Source of the DNA: Hyphomicrobiales bacterium
GTDB taxonomy: Bacteria > Pseudomonadota > Alphaproteobacteria > Rhizobiales > Aestuariivirgaceae
NCBI GenBank assembly: GCA_013002595.1
Contig: JABDJG010000275.1
Span: 1-13,715 of the forward strand
Reading direction: 5' to 3'
Length of the DNA: 13,715 bases
The notes beneath the pieces are model-generated. The model saw only the letters and a list, made by a program, of their open reading frames with translations, was not told where the DNA came from and did not search any database. The first letter of the stretch is position 1, and each line of letters begins with the position of its first letter. Of the stretch, positions 1 to 8,137 are shown in pieces. The position numbers and the translations under genes are program-made.

Positions 1-362
1 GGTATGTGCACTTCGTTGATGACAGCACCGAAGCGCGCGGGGTGATCCGGCGCAATGCCGATACCCTTGGTGAGATCGGCCGCTGCAAGATCTGGCGGCG
101 CGATGTTGCCCGGCTTGGACCGTGTGCGCCACTGCCGCCGTTTGATCTGGTGTTTATCGACCCACCCTATGGCAAGGGACTTGGGGAACGGGCACTTGGC
201 GTCATTGTTGACGGCGGTTGGCTGAACGGTGAGGCTATCGTCGTGCTTGAAGAAAGCGCGCGCGAGGAGATCGAGGTGCCGGCGGGTTTCGAGGCGGTAA
301 GCGTCAGGACCTACGGCGATACCCAGGTGATTATCTTGAAGGCCGGCCCGACATGCCCGTAA
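1..362 (+). CDS. rsmD: 16S rRNA (guanine(966)-N(2))-methyltransferase RsmD, 3' part (5' end outside window)
   Basis: RsmD methylates N2 of G966 in 16S rRNA during assembly of the small ribosomal subunit, using S-adenosylmethionine. The frame is open from the left edge (first full codon at position 3) to TAA at 360-362. About 118 residues are visible. The family is about 185 residues long, so roughly the first third, with the AdoMet-binding glycine motif, lies outside the window. The visible part has FVDDSTEARGVIRRN, which fits the acidic-loop region of AdoMet binding. It also has the catalytic motif IV DLVFIDPPYGKGL (DPPY at 159-170) and the terminal strand pair TYGDTQVIIL. The GTG at 6 can be read as a start but is probably internal, because the protein would then lack the cofactor site. 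The last 10 bp overlap the next gene. The call is confident for the family. Confidence 0.88.
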   Translation, partial: YVHFVDDSTEARGVIRRNADTLGEIGRCKIWRRDVARLGPCAPLPPFDLVFIDPPYGKGLGERALGVIVDGGWLNGEAIVVLEESAREEIEVPAGFEAVSVRTYGDTQVIILKAGPTCP

Positions 363-1519
363 GACTGTCTGTCATCTCATCGGCGCTGACCGCGGTTCTG
401 GTCGGTTTTGGCGGCTCGGTGGCGATCGTTCTGGCCGCCGCACAGGCGGTCGGTGCAACCGGCGGACAGACCTCGTCATGGGTTGCCGCCCTGTGCCTGG
501 CGATGGCCGGGACCAGCGCCGTGCTCGGCTTTATGCACCGGATGCCGATGGTGACGGCCTGGTCGACGCCGGGTGCTGCCCTGATTGCCTCGACCAGCGG
601 CATCACCATTGAAGCGGCGGTCGGCGCCTTTGTCGTCTCGGCCGGCCTCATCATCTTTACCGGTCTCATCAAGCCGCTCGGCGAGCTGATCGCGCGCATT
701 CCGGCAACGATTGCATCGGCCATGTTGGCCGGTGTGCTGCTGCAATTCGTAATCGCGATATTTGGCCATCTGACCGAGCTGCCGGCGCTGGTCGTGCCGC
801 TGTTGATCGGGTTCTTTGTCGCCCGGCTCTATGATGCTTCGCTGGCGGTGCTCGGCGTCCTGGCCGCCGGCATCGCGCTGACCTTTGCGCTTGGTCTCAA
901 TACACCGATCAACGGGGCGCTCGGGCTGTCGCAGTTCGAATTGATCACACCGGCATTCGACAGCGCCGTTCTGATCGGCCTTGCCGTGCCACTCTATATC
1001 GTCACCATGGCGTCGCAAAACCTGCCCGGCTTTGCCGTGTTGCGGGCAGCGGGATACGAGCCGCCGGTGCGCTCGGCACTGCTGGTCACCGGCATTGCCT
1101 CGCTGGTGACCGCGCCGTTCGGTGCGCACACATCCAATATGGCAGCAATCACGGCGGCGATCTGCACCGGTCCGGATACGCATCCCGACCCGGCAAAGCG
1201 CTGGACGGCCAGCCTGTTCTACGGGTTCTTCTACCTGCTGCTGGCGCTGTTCGGCGCTGCCCTCATTGCCCTCATGCTGGCGATGCCGTCCGCCTTCATA
1301 GCAACGGTGGCGGGACTGGCGCTGCTTGGACCCCTCACCGGAGCACTGGCGGCGGCAATGAAGGAACCAGCGGGGCATGTGCCGGCGGTGGTGACGTTCG
1401 TGGTGACGGCGTCGGGCCTGACGGTCGCCGGAATTGGCTCGGCGTTCTGGGGTCTGGCGGCCGGGCTGGCAGTGCTGGGGCTCGGCGCGGCTGCAGGCCG
1501 GTCGAAGGGCAGTTCGTAA
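353..1519 (+). CDS. benE: BenE-family transporter (benzoate/H+ symporter family)
   Basis: This 388-residue protein is almost entirely hydrophobic and is expected to sit in the inner membrane with about 10-12 membrane segments. It matches the BenE family in the early LVGFGGSVAIVLAAAQAVG segment, the MPMVTAWSTPGAALI stretch near residues 63-77 and the IPATIASAMLAGVLLQF segment near 116-132. Length is normal for the family (about 390). The founding member, BenE of Acinetobacter, imports benzoate with protons. Nothing here shows the substrate, and no aromatic degradation genes are visible nearby, so benzoate is only a family label. The ATG at 353 lies inside the end of rsmD, 11 bp after an AAGG, so translation is probably coupled. 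The gene converges with mutL with only 6 bp between stop codons, which leaves no room for a separate terminator. Confidence 0.85.
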   Translation: MPVRLSVISSALTAVLVGFGGSVAIVLAAAQAVGATGGQTSSWVAALCLAMAGTSAVLGFMHRMPMVTAWSTPGAALIASTSGITIEAAVGAFVVSAGLIIFTGLIKPLGELIARIPATIASAMLAGVLLQFVIAIFGHLTELPALVVPLLIGFFVARLYDASLAVLGVLAAGIALTFALGLNTPINGALGLSQFELITPAFDSAVLIGLAVPLYIVTMASQNLPGFAVLRAAGYEPPVRSALLVTGIASLVTAPFGAHTSNMAAITAAICTGPDTHPDPAKRWTASLFYGFFYLLLALFGAALIALMLAMPSAFIATVAGLALLGPLTGALAAAMKEPAGHVPAVVTFVVTASGLTVAGIGSAFWGLAAGLAVLGLGAAAGRSKGSS

Positions 1520-1525
1520 CCGATT

Positions 1526-3289
1526 TCACTTGCGCCCGAACAGCCGCTCAATGTCGCCCAGTTTCAGTTCCACATAGGTCGGGCGGCCGTGGTTGCACTG
1601 GCCGGAATGGGGGGTGGCCTCCATATCGCGCAGGAGCTGGTTCATTTCATCGGGCTTGAGGCGCCGGCCGGAGCGAACCGAGCCGTAGCAGGCCATGGTG
1701 GCCAGGACATGATCGATGCGTTCTTCAAGGCCGGTCGTCTGATCGAGGGCGGCAAGCTCATCAGCCAGATCCTTGACCAGGTTTGCGATGTTCGAGCCGG
1801 CGATGAGAGCCGGGACTTCGCGCACGACGACGGCGGCGGGGCCGAAGGCCTCGAGCACAAGGCCGGAGGCGGCAAGATCGTCCGCGGCCGCAGCGAGACG
1901 CTCGGCAGAGGCTGCATCCAGATCGATGACCTCGGGCACCAGCAGCGGCTGGGTCGCGATCCCATCACGCTCGCGGGCGGTCTTCATGCGCTCATAAACG
2001 AGGCGTTCGTGGGCGGCATGCTGGTCAACGATGACGATCCCATCGCGGGTCTGGGCAAGGATGTAGTTTTCGTGAAACTGGGTACGGGCGGCGCCAAGCG
2101 GGCTGTCGATCGCATCGTCTGCAGCGGGTTCTGCGCGGGCATCGGCACCAACGGTGCCAAAGCCGGCGAAAGCTTCAGCCGGTTCGGCAAAGCCCGATGG
2201 CGACTGTGCGGCATAGCCGGCAGCCCGGTCGCCATAGTTCGGGCGGATCGGCATCTGGCGGCGGAAGGCATCGACGGTGTCGCGGGCAACGGTTGAAGAG
2301 GCCAGGTGGCCGGCGCCGGTGAGCGCCGCTCGCAGGCCGGAGACGATCAGGCCGCGCACGGCCTGGCTGTCACGGAAGCGGACTTCGGCCTTGGCCGGAT
2401 GGACGTTCACATCAACCTCTTCCGGCGGGCAGATGATATAGAGCGCGACAGCCGGGTGACGGCCACGCATCAGGAAATCGGCATAGGCACCGCGCACGGC
2501 GCCGGCGAGCAGCTTGTCGCGGACCGGGCGGCCGTTGACGAATATGTATTGCATGTTGGCCTGGCCACGTGAAAACGTCGGCAGACCAGCATAACCTTCC
2601 AGGCGCACCGCCTCGCGGCGATGATCGACCTGAACGGCATTGTCCATGAAGTCGCGGCCCATGACGTCACAAAGCCTTTCCTCCTGGCTGCCGGCCGGCA
2701 GATCAAGCGTGCGGCGGCCATCGCTGGTCAGCGTGAAGGCGATAGCCGGATGGGCCATGGCGAGTCGGCGCAGCACAGCGGCCGTTTCCATGGTCTCGGC
2801 ACGTTCCGACTTAAGGAACTTCAGACGCGCCGGAACGGCATAGAACAGGTCGCGGACCTCGATCGTGGCGCCTTTTGCATGGGCGGCCGGGCGAAAGGCC
2901 GTGTGGCGGCCACCTTCGATGCGGATTTCGTGGGCCTCGTCGGCGTCACGCCAGCGCGAGATGATGGCGAGCCGGCTGACCGAGCCGATCGAGGGCAGCG
3001 CCTCACCGCGAAACCCCAAGGTTTCGATGCGAACCAGCTCATCGTCCTGCAGCTTTGAGGTGGCATGGCGTTCAACGGCAACCTTCAACTCTTCGGCGGT
3101 CATGCCGCAACCATCATCGATAACACGGATCAGGCTGCGGCCACCGGCCTGGATAGCAACATCGATCGCCTGCCCGCCCGCATCAATGGCGTTTTCGACC
3201 AGTTCCTTGACGACGCTCGACGGGCGTTCGATCACTTCGCCGGCGGCGATGCGATTGACCGTTCCCTCCGATAGCCGTCTGATCCTCAT
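1526..3289 (-). CDS. mutL: DNA mismatch repair protein MutL (endonuclease type)
   Basis: MutL is the ATP-driven link between mismatch recognition by MutS and strand excision. Numbered from a GTG at 3301, the N-terminal GHKL ATPase has ENAIDAG (36-42), DDGCGM (62-67) and GFRGEAL (96-102). After an Ala-rich linker, the C-terminal domain has the endonuclease/zinc motif DQHAAHERLVYE (426-437), ACY (537-539, usually ACR or ACH), CNHGRP (569-574) and FGR at the very end. It is therefore the nicking type of MutL, expected where MutH is absent. ATG at 3289 gives 587 residues and the usual MRIRRLSEGTVNRIAAGEV start. The GTG at 3301 adds four residues and overlaps the pgi stop as GTGA, so it could be the real, coupled start. 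Neither has a clear ribosome binding site. It follows pgi in the same transcript. Confidence 0.96.
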   Translation of the reverse strand: MRIRRLSEGTVNRIAAGEVIERPSSVVKELVENAIDAGGQAIDVAIQAGGRSLIRVIDDGCGMTAEELKVAVERHATSKLQDDELVRIETLGFRGEALPSIGSVSRLAIISRWRDADEAHEIRIEGGRHTAFRPAAHAKGATIEVRDLFYAVPARLKFLKSERAETMETAAVLRRLAMAHPAIAFTLTSDGRRTLDLPAGSQEERLCDVMGRDFMDNAVQVDHRREAVRLEGYAGLPTFSRGQANMQYIFVNGRPVRDKLLAGAVRGAYADFLMRGRHPAVALYIICPPEEVDVNVHPAKAEVRFRDSQAVRGLIVSGLRAALTGAGHLASSTVARDTVDAFRRQMPIRPNYGDRAAGYAAQSPSGFAEPAEAFAGFGTVGADARAEPAADDAIDSPLGAARTQFHENYILAQTRDGIVIVDQHAAHERLVYERMKTARERDGIATQPLLVPEVIDLDAASAERLAAAADDLAASGLVLEAFGPAAVVVREVPALIAGSNIANLVKDLADELAALDQTTGLEERIDHVLATMACYGSVRSGRRLKPDEMNQLLRDMEATPHSGQCNHGRPTYVELKLGDIERLFGRK

Positions 3290-3297
3290 TGTCGTTG

Positions 3298-4623
3298 TCA
3301 CATTGTTGCGAGGTACTCGCGGGTCAGTACCTTGGATTCCTCAACCGCCGGCTGGTCGAACGGGTCGATCTTCATCATCAGCCCGGTGATGATGGTTTCC
3401 AGCATGAAATGCATCAAAAGGGCGCCCATTGTCGTTTCATCGAGCGTGTCGATCGTCAGCGTGCGCACCGGGCGGCCGTTGCGGGCGTAGGTCTCTGCCG
3501 TGGCACGCTGCTGGCAGTCGGTCAGATCGCCAATGGTGCGGCCGGCCAGGTAGCCAATCAGAGGATCGGTGCGGTAGCTTTCAGGAATCTGAGGGCCGCT
3601 GCCAGCGGTCTGCAGCATGATGATGTTGAGCAATTTGTCCGGCGGGCCGCCGAGAAACAATTGCATCTGGGAATGCTGGTCGACCGGGCCTGCGGCAGCA
3701 ACCGGCTGGGTGCCCCTGCCTTTTTTACCGAGGCTCTCGGCCCAAAGCTGCTGGTACCAGTTCGAAAACAGCCGCAAGCGATCGCTATAGGGCATCATGA
3801 TAGACGTTGTGAGCCCATGGCGCTCGGTGAGAGCATGGATCACTGCAGCCCCAACCGCCGGTGCGACGGTCGCGGCATCGGCGCCATCAAGTATTGGCTG
3901 GAGGACATCGGCTGCACCGCTGCGCAAGGCGCCCGGATCAAGACCGAGCATCATCGAGGGCAACATGCCCACGTTCGACAGGGCCGAAAAACGGCCACCT
4001 ATATCAGGATCGTGATCGAGCACCACAAGGTTATGCATCTCAGCCAGTCGGCGCATGGCGTTGTCTGAAGCATTGCCCGGCGACGACAGTATGACCAGGT
4101 GCTGGCGCATGTTCCAATCGAGGCCGGCCTGTTTGAGCGCCTCGATGACGGCAATCGTCTGAACCAGGGTTTCTGGGGTGCCGCCGGACTTCGAGATCGA
4201 GACAAAGCGGGTGGTTTTCGGATCGAACCGGCGCAAGGCGAGATCGAGGGTCTCACCGTCCAGATTGTCGAAAAAGTGAATTTTGTGGGCGCTAAGAGGG
4301 CCGGTACGCGGCCGGGGGCCGGGCACCTGGTATCCAGCCAGCTGGGCGAGCGCCTGGCCGCCAAGGCTGGAGCCGCCGGTCCCGAACAGAACGACGTCGC
4401 TGGCGCCACGCGTCAACAACTCGGCCGCTGTGGCGCAGGCCGCCAGGTCGTCGCGCTTTTCCGGCAGATGCAGCAGCGGCAGGGTGTTGCCGGCATACAT
4501 TTGCCGGATTTCAGACAAGGCCGCCTCAGCCTCGCCCAGGGCCGCATCGAGCTCACCCTGTTTGAGGCCAACGTCTCCAATCACTGATGCCATGCACCGC
4601 GATACATCGTGTTGATAGGGCAT
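3298..4623 (-). CDS. pgi: Glucose-6-phosphate isomerase, short form
   Basis: This cytoplasmic enzyme interconverts glucose 6-phosphate and fructose 6-phosphate. Two SIS domains are visible. The first has GTGGSSLGG (81-89) and the sugar-phosphate loop SKSGGTPET (144-152). The second has GGRFS (209-213), WAESLGKKG (294-302) with the likely base Glu296, GPVDQHSQ (312-319) with the likely ring-opening His317, and a C-terminal DQPAVEESK ending in Lys431. At 441 residues it is the short, Bacillus-like length and not the roughly 550-residue form of E. coli. All expected catalytic positions appear to be kept, but the residue roles are carried over from other family members. AGGGAG stands 5 bp before the ATG. 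The gene starts 41 bp after the M16 partner gene and ends against mutL, so it probably belongs to the same transcript. A bifunctional isomerase or a transaldolase-linked relative cannot be excluded. Confidence 0.9.
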   Translation of the reverse strand: MPYQHDVSRCMASVIGDVGLKQGELDAALGEAEAALSEIRQMYAGNTLPLLHLPEKRDDLAACATAAELLTRGASDVVLFGTGGSSLGGQALAQLAGYQVPGPRPRTGPLSAHKIHFFDNLDGETLDLALRRFDPKTTRFVSISKSGGTPETLVQTIAVIEALKQAGLDWNMRQHLVILSSPGNASDNAMRRLAEMHNLVVLDHDPDIGGRFSALSNVGMLPSMMLGLDPGALRSGAADVLQPILDGADAATVAPAVGAAVIHALTERHGLTTSIMMPYSDRLRLFSNWYQQLWAESLGKKGRGTQPVAAAGPVDQHSQMQLFLGGPPDKLLNIIMLQTAGSGPQIPESYRTDPLIGYLAGRTIGDLTDCQQRATAETYARNGRPVRTLTIDTLDETTMGALLMHFMLETIITGLMMKIDPFDQPAVEESKVLTREYLATM

Positions 4624-4664
4624 GGTTACTCCCTGATACCATTCGCCAAGGAGTTTAGGACGAT

Positions 4665-6020
4665 TCAGCCACTTGTGCCGTCTGATTTAACGCCTTTTGG
4701 CTTGCCGACAATGGTTATCACCAGACTATCTCCGGAAATGATACGCTTGGCGACATTCCTGACGTCTTCCAGTGTGACGGCGTTGACAAGATCGTTGCGT
4801 TTCACGACATAGTCGATACCCAGATTCTGGCGCTGGATGCCCAGCAACTGGCCGGCGATCTTGCGGCTGTTGTCGAACCTGAGGGCGTAGGAACCGGTGA
4901 GGTAGGTCTTGGCCTCGGCAAGTTCCTGTGCTGTCGGACCGTCCAGCGCCATCTTGTTGAGCGCCTCACGGATCACGTCGATCGTCTCGGAAACGCGTTC
5001 ATTGACAGTTGCGGCTCCACCAAAGAAAACGCCGCCTTGATCGAGCGGGTAGAAGGTTGAGTAAACGCTGTAGCTGAGGCCGCGTTTTTCGCGCACCTCA
5101 TCGGTCAGCCTGGAGCCGAAACCGCCACCGCCGAGAATGTGGTTCATGACATAAGCATTCATGAAGTCGGGATCGTCGCGCTTGATGCCGATATGGCCGA
5201 AGCGGATGGCGCTTTGCGGCAAATCGCGTTCAATAACGGCGATTTGCGGATCCGTCTTGATGGACGGCACCGGAATTATCGGCATGTTGGACTTTTGCGG
5301 CAACGTGCCGAAGGTCTCGTCCAGCAGCCGTTTGAGGGTCGCCTCATCAATGTCGCCGACAACGCTGATCAGCAGATTGTCGCGCGCAAACAGGCGCTTG
5401 ACCAGGTCCTTCATATCAGCGCCGGTGATCGCTTTCAGACCATCCGCCGAACCCTTGATGGGCCGGGCGTAGGGGTGGTCACCGAACATCAGGCCCATCC
5501 AGCGGCTACCGACGATCGTTTCGGGATCCTTGGCGTCCTCGCGCAAAGACAGGGCGATTTGGCCACGCACACGATTGAGTGGTGCATCGTCAAAGCGCGG
5601 TGACGTCAGCGCCAGACGCAGCATGTCGAAGGCGGCATCGCGATTGACAGTCAGCGTTTGCAGCGAGCCGGAGAAGGCCTCGCGCTCGGCACTGAACGAC
5701 AGGCGCATGTTCAGCTGTTTGACCTGCTTCTGGAAGTCCGCCGACGTCATATCGCCAGCGCCTTCATCCAGCATGCCGGACAAAAAGTAGGCCAGACCCG
5801 CTTTATCGGCAGGATCGGCCGCACTGCCGCCCTTGAAGGAGAACCGCACCGCAAAGAGCGGAATGGTGTGATCCTCGGACAACCAGGCCGAGATGCCGCC
5901 GGGCGATGTGACCTTGCGAACCTCCAGCGCCTTTGCCGGCGCCGGATTGATGACGATGAGCACCATGAGGCACAAGCCCGACAGGAAACCGATGGCTGCA
6001 TTTACCGTGTTGGAGTTCAT
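4665..6020 (-). CDS. M16 family peptidase-like protein lacking the zinc motif (partner subunit)
   Basis: The 451-residue protein has a two-domain M16 (pitrilysin/processing peptidase) fold. The HXXEH zinc site is gone: the matching place reads AYFLSGMLDEG (77-87), with Tyr, Ser and Gly where the ligands His, Glu and His should be, so it should not cut peptides alone. The second half keeps EVREKRGLSYSVYSTF, which contains the Arg/Tyr pair that holds substrate. An N-terminal hydrophobic stretch (about residues 9-32, ending in PAPAKA) looks like a signal peptide, so the protein is probably periplasmic. ATG at 6020 is chosen because it lies 13 bp after the stop of the active M16 gene, has AGGA upstream and gives a normal signal peptide; an in-frame extension to 6080 would run back into that gene. 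It probably forms a heterodimer with the protein encoded just upstream. Substrate unknown. Confidence 0.88.
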   Translation of the reverse strand: MNSNTVNAAIGFLSGLCLMVLIVINPAPAKALEVRKVTSPGGISAWLSEDHTIPLFAVRFSFKGGSAADPADKAGLAYFLSGMLDEGAGDMTSADFQKQVKQLNMRLSFSAEREAFSGSLQTLTVNRDAAFDMLRLALTSPRFDDAPLNRVRGQIALSLREDAKDPETIVGSRWMGLMFGDHPYARPIKGSADGLKAITGADMKDLVKRLFARDNLLISVVGDIDEATLKRLLDETFGTLPQKSNMPIIPVPSIKTDPQIAVIERDLPQSAIRFGHIGIKRDDPDFMNAYVMNHILGGGGFGSRLTDEVREKRGLSYSVYSTFYPLDQGGVFFGGAATVNERVSETIDVIREALNKMALDGPTAQELAEAKTYLTGSYALRFDNSRKIAGQLLGIQRQNLGIDYVVKRNDLVNAVTLEDVRNVAKRIISGDSLVITIVGKPKGVKSDGTSG

Positions 6021-6033
6021 GGAAGCTGTCCTA

Positions 6034-7431
6034 TCAATTTTGTGCAGTGCCGGCCGTTTCGGCCTTCTGGAGCAGGACACCCGTCACTGAGCGCTTGATG
6101 GCAAAGGCCTCGCGCGCGGCTGCGTTAACGTCATCCACAGTAATATTCTCGATCGTTTTGGACCAGTTCAAAACATCGTCCACGGTCTTGCCGGTGGTCA
6201 GCGCCGAACCGAACAGATAGGCAAGCTGAAACTGACTGTCCAGCGCATAGACAGTAGAGGCGATAAGCGCGCTCTTGGCCAGATCGAGCTCTTCCTGGGT
6301 GATACCGCCTTTCACCAGCTCAGCAAGGACACCATCAAGTGCCGCTTCGACCTTGGCAACGGATCCGCCGGCGGATGGTGCGGCATAGACGCCGATGGTT
6401 CCATTATCGAGACTGTCGCCATCGTACCAGGCGCCGGCAAAAGATGCCTGTCTTTGCTCGACAACCAGTTTGCGGTAAAGCCGGCTGGTCGGGCCGCTGC
6501 CCAATATAGTGGACAGAATTTCCAGCGCATGACCCCTGCCGGCTATTGCTGAGCCGTAGTTGTGGGTCAGGTAGCTGCGTTGGACAAACGGGTTTGCGGC
6601 CCGGTCATCGATCATCTTGATGCGCCGGGCGGCCAATGGCTCAGGCTCGGGCGTGCGCATGCGCGGCCCCGGGTCGGCGGTGTTCTTCAAGGGCGCGAAG
6701 TGCTTGCCGACAAGTTTGCGCACTTCATCAACCGTGACATCACCGGCAACAACCAGGATGGCATTCTGTGGCGTGTAGTACTTGCGATAAAAAGCGATGG
6801 CGTCTTCGCGCGTCAGGTTCTTGACATCACTCATCCAGCCGATCACCGGCTTGCGGTAGGGATGGGCGATATAAAGCGCAGCCGACATTTGCTCGGACAA
6901 CAGGCTGGAGGGGTCATTGTCGGTGCGCGAGCGGCGCTCTTCCTGGACGACGGCCTTTTCCGGGGTAATGTCATTGTCGGTCAGCCGCAGATTGACCATG
7001 CGGTCGGCCTCAAGGCCCATTACGAGGTCGAGCCGGTCCTTGGCAATGCGCTGATAATAGGCGGTAAAATCATGGGTGGTGAAGGCGTTGTCCTGACCGC
7101 CATTGCGGCGCACGATCTTTGAAAATTCACCGGGCGCCAGCTTGTCGGTGCCCTTGAACAGGAGGTGCTCAAGGAAATGGGCAATGCCGGCCTTTCCGAC
7201 CGGCTCATCGGCGGCGCCAACCCGGTACCAGACCATATTGGTGACCACGGGCGCGCGGTGATCGGGGATCACCACCACCTGCATGCCGTTATCAAGTTTG
7301 AAATGGGTTACATCGACATTCAATGCTGCAGCCGTGTTTGCGGCCGCGATCGTCAGGCAGGCAGCGAGTAGTATTTTCAGCGATATGCCCGACCGTTTGA
7401 GCTGGTTTAACTTGTCAGCAAAATCCTTCAA
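6034..7431 (-). CDS. M16 family zinc metallopeptidase (active subunit)
   Basis: This protein has the inverted zinc motif of the M16 family: HFLEH at residues 85-89 (numbering from TTG 7431), with the third ligand in VVQEE near residues 164-165. The motif is followed by LLFKGT, as in mitochondrial processing peptidase beta and its bacterial relatives. The second domain reads EQRQASFAGAWY, where the family's substrate-binding Tyr is Phe. A signal peptide is likely: basic residues to about 19, then ILLAACLTIAAANTAAA before LNVDV. No ATG is available. TTG at 7431 is preferred because AAGGA lies 9 bp upstream and the signal peptide then has normal length (465 residues). A TTG at 7509 would give 491 residues but has no ribosome binding site. 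It is expected to be a periplasmic oligopeptide or protein peptidase working with the next gene product. Confidence 0.9.
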   Translation of the reverse strand: MKDFADKLNQLKRSGISLKILLAACLTIAAANTAAALNVDVTHFKLDNGMQVVVIPDHRAPVVTNMVWYRVGAADEPVGKAGIAHFLEHLLFKGTDKLAPGEFSKIVRRNGGQDNAFTTHDFTAYYQRIAKDRLDLVMGLEADRMVNLRLTDNDITPEKAVVQEERRSRTDNDPSSLLSEQMSAALYIAHPYRKPVIGWMSDVKNLTREDAIAFYRKYYTPQNAILVVAGDVTVDEVRKLVGKHFAPLKNTADPGPRMRTPEPEPLAARRIKMIDDRAANPFVQRSYLTHNYGSAIAGRGHALEILSTILGSGPTSRLYRKLVVEQRQASFAGAWYDGDSLDNGTIGVYAAPSAGGSVAKVEAALDGVLAELVKGGITQEELDLAKSALIASTVYALDSQFQLAYLFGSALTTGKTVDDVLNWSKTIENITVDDVNAAAREAFAIKRSVTGVLLQKAETAGTAQN

Positions 7432-7533
7432 TACCCGTATTCCTTTCAGATTAACGCCCTTCCGACCTAATGGTGGCGGAAACTGACTGAATCCCCGGCA
7501 AATTACCAATAAAACTTTTGTAATAATTCAACA

Positions 7534-7569
7534 GCGCCACGATGGTGGCGCAATAGGGCCAACTGGCCC
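7534..7569 (-). terminator. Two adjacent palindromes after bamF, probable end of the ileS-lspA-bamF transcript
   Basis: Reading the - strand after the bamF stop, there is first GGGCC-AGTT-GGCCC (7569-7556). Next comes a perfect 7-bp stem GCGCCAC-CATC-GTGGCGC (7551-7534), then TGTTGAATTATTAC, which is A+T-rich but not a clean T-run. Both palindromes lie in the 157-bp gap before the M16 peptidase gene. They probably end the upstream transcript, wholly or partly. The A+T-rich stretch just beyond (7501-7531) may hold the promoter of the M16-pgi-mutL unit, but no convincing -35/-10 pair was found. Confidence 0.5.
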
Positions 7570-7588
7570 GAACACCGCTAACGCACAG

Positions 7589-8137
7589 CTATTCCCAAAC
7601 CACACTTCGGGAGTTGAAGACCGAACCGTAGTTCGGATTCTTTTCGCGTTCCTTGGCAATCTTGTACTTGCGAAGGTCGTTGATCAATTCGCTCTTGGTC
7701 TTCGGGCGGCCGTCGGGGTGGACCTTGGAGATACCCAGCTTGTCATAGACATCGGGAGCGGCCGGTGTCTGGTCTATGACCGGCGCCTGCGGCGTGGCGG
7801 CGGTCAGCTTTTGAGGCTCGGGCGCGGGCGCAGAAACCTGGGGAACCTGGCTCGGGTCCACGGATCCGTATTGCGGCGGTGCGGCGGTAACTTTCTGGCC
7901 TGCCAGCAGGTTGCTTGGTTGCGGCGGTGCGGCGGCGGCCGACTGGGTTTGTGTGCCTGACGGCGGGCGCAGTTGCAGGCTCGGTGGCATCGACAGCGAT
8001 TGGTTGGCCTGAACCTGGGTTTCATCGGGCGAATATTTGCCATAACCCATGGTTTCCTTGAAATCGCCCGAGCCGCAGCCCGTTAGCGCGGTCGTAGCAA
8101 CAATCACTGTCAAAAATCGATACCGGGTGTGCGACAC
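7589..8137 (-). CDS. bamF: Outer-membrane lipoprotein, DUF3035 / BamF family
   Basis: The 182-residue protein starts with a lipoprotein signal peptide: basic n-region, hydrophobic VIVATTALTG and lipobox LTGC with the acylated Cys at 21. The mature part has KYSPDETQVQANQSLSMPPSLQLRPP (about 34-59, quoted here in two overlapping ideas: a PDE motif and a PPxLxLRPP motif), typical of DUF3035. That family was identified in Caulobacter as BamF, an accessory lipoprotein of the beta-barrel assembly complex. The middle is low-complexity Ala/Pro/Gln with an AAPPQ repeat; the C-terminal third (DVYDKLGISKVHPDGRPKTKSELINDL) is better ordered. Length is close to family normal. The start is GTG, chosen because the signal peptide begins there, with GAGGGG about 8 bp upstream. 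It lies 73 bp after lspA, whose product would remove its signal peptide. Its exact role in this organism is inferred from the family. Confidence 0.8.
   Translation of the reverse strand: MSHTRYRFLTVIVATTALTGCGSGDFKETMGYGKYSPDETQVQANQSLSMPPSLQLRPPSGTQTQSAAAAPPQPSNLLAGQKVTAAPPQYGSVDPSQVPQVSAPAPEPQKLTAATPQAPVIDQTPAAPDVYDKLGISKVHPDGRPKTKSELINDLRKYKIAKEREKNPNYGSVFNSRSVVWE

Noticed and set aside
476..1378. Open frame of 300 codons on the - strand opposite the BenE-type gene
   Set aside because: Its product is rich in Arg, Gln and Asp, as expected from the reverse of membrane-protein codons; no recognisable domain.
1589..2296. Open frame of 235 codons on the + strand opposite mutL
   Set aside because: Antisense shadow of conserved mutL motifs; no ribosome binding site or family resemblance.
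6021..6080. Upstream start at 6080 for the second M16 gene
   Set aside because: It lies inside the preceding gene and would put a charged segment before the signal peptide; ATG 6020 has a ribosome binding site.
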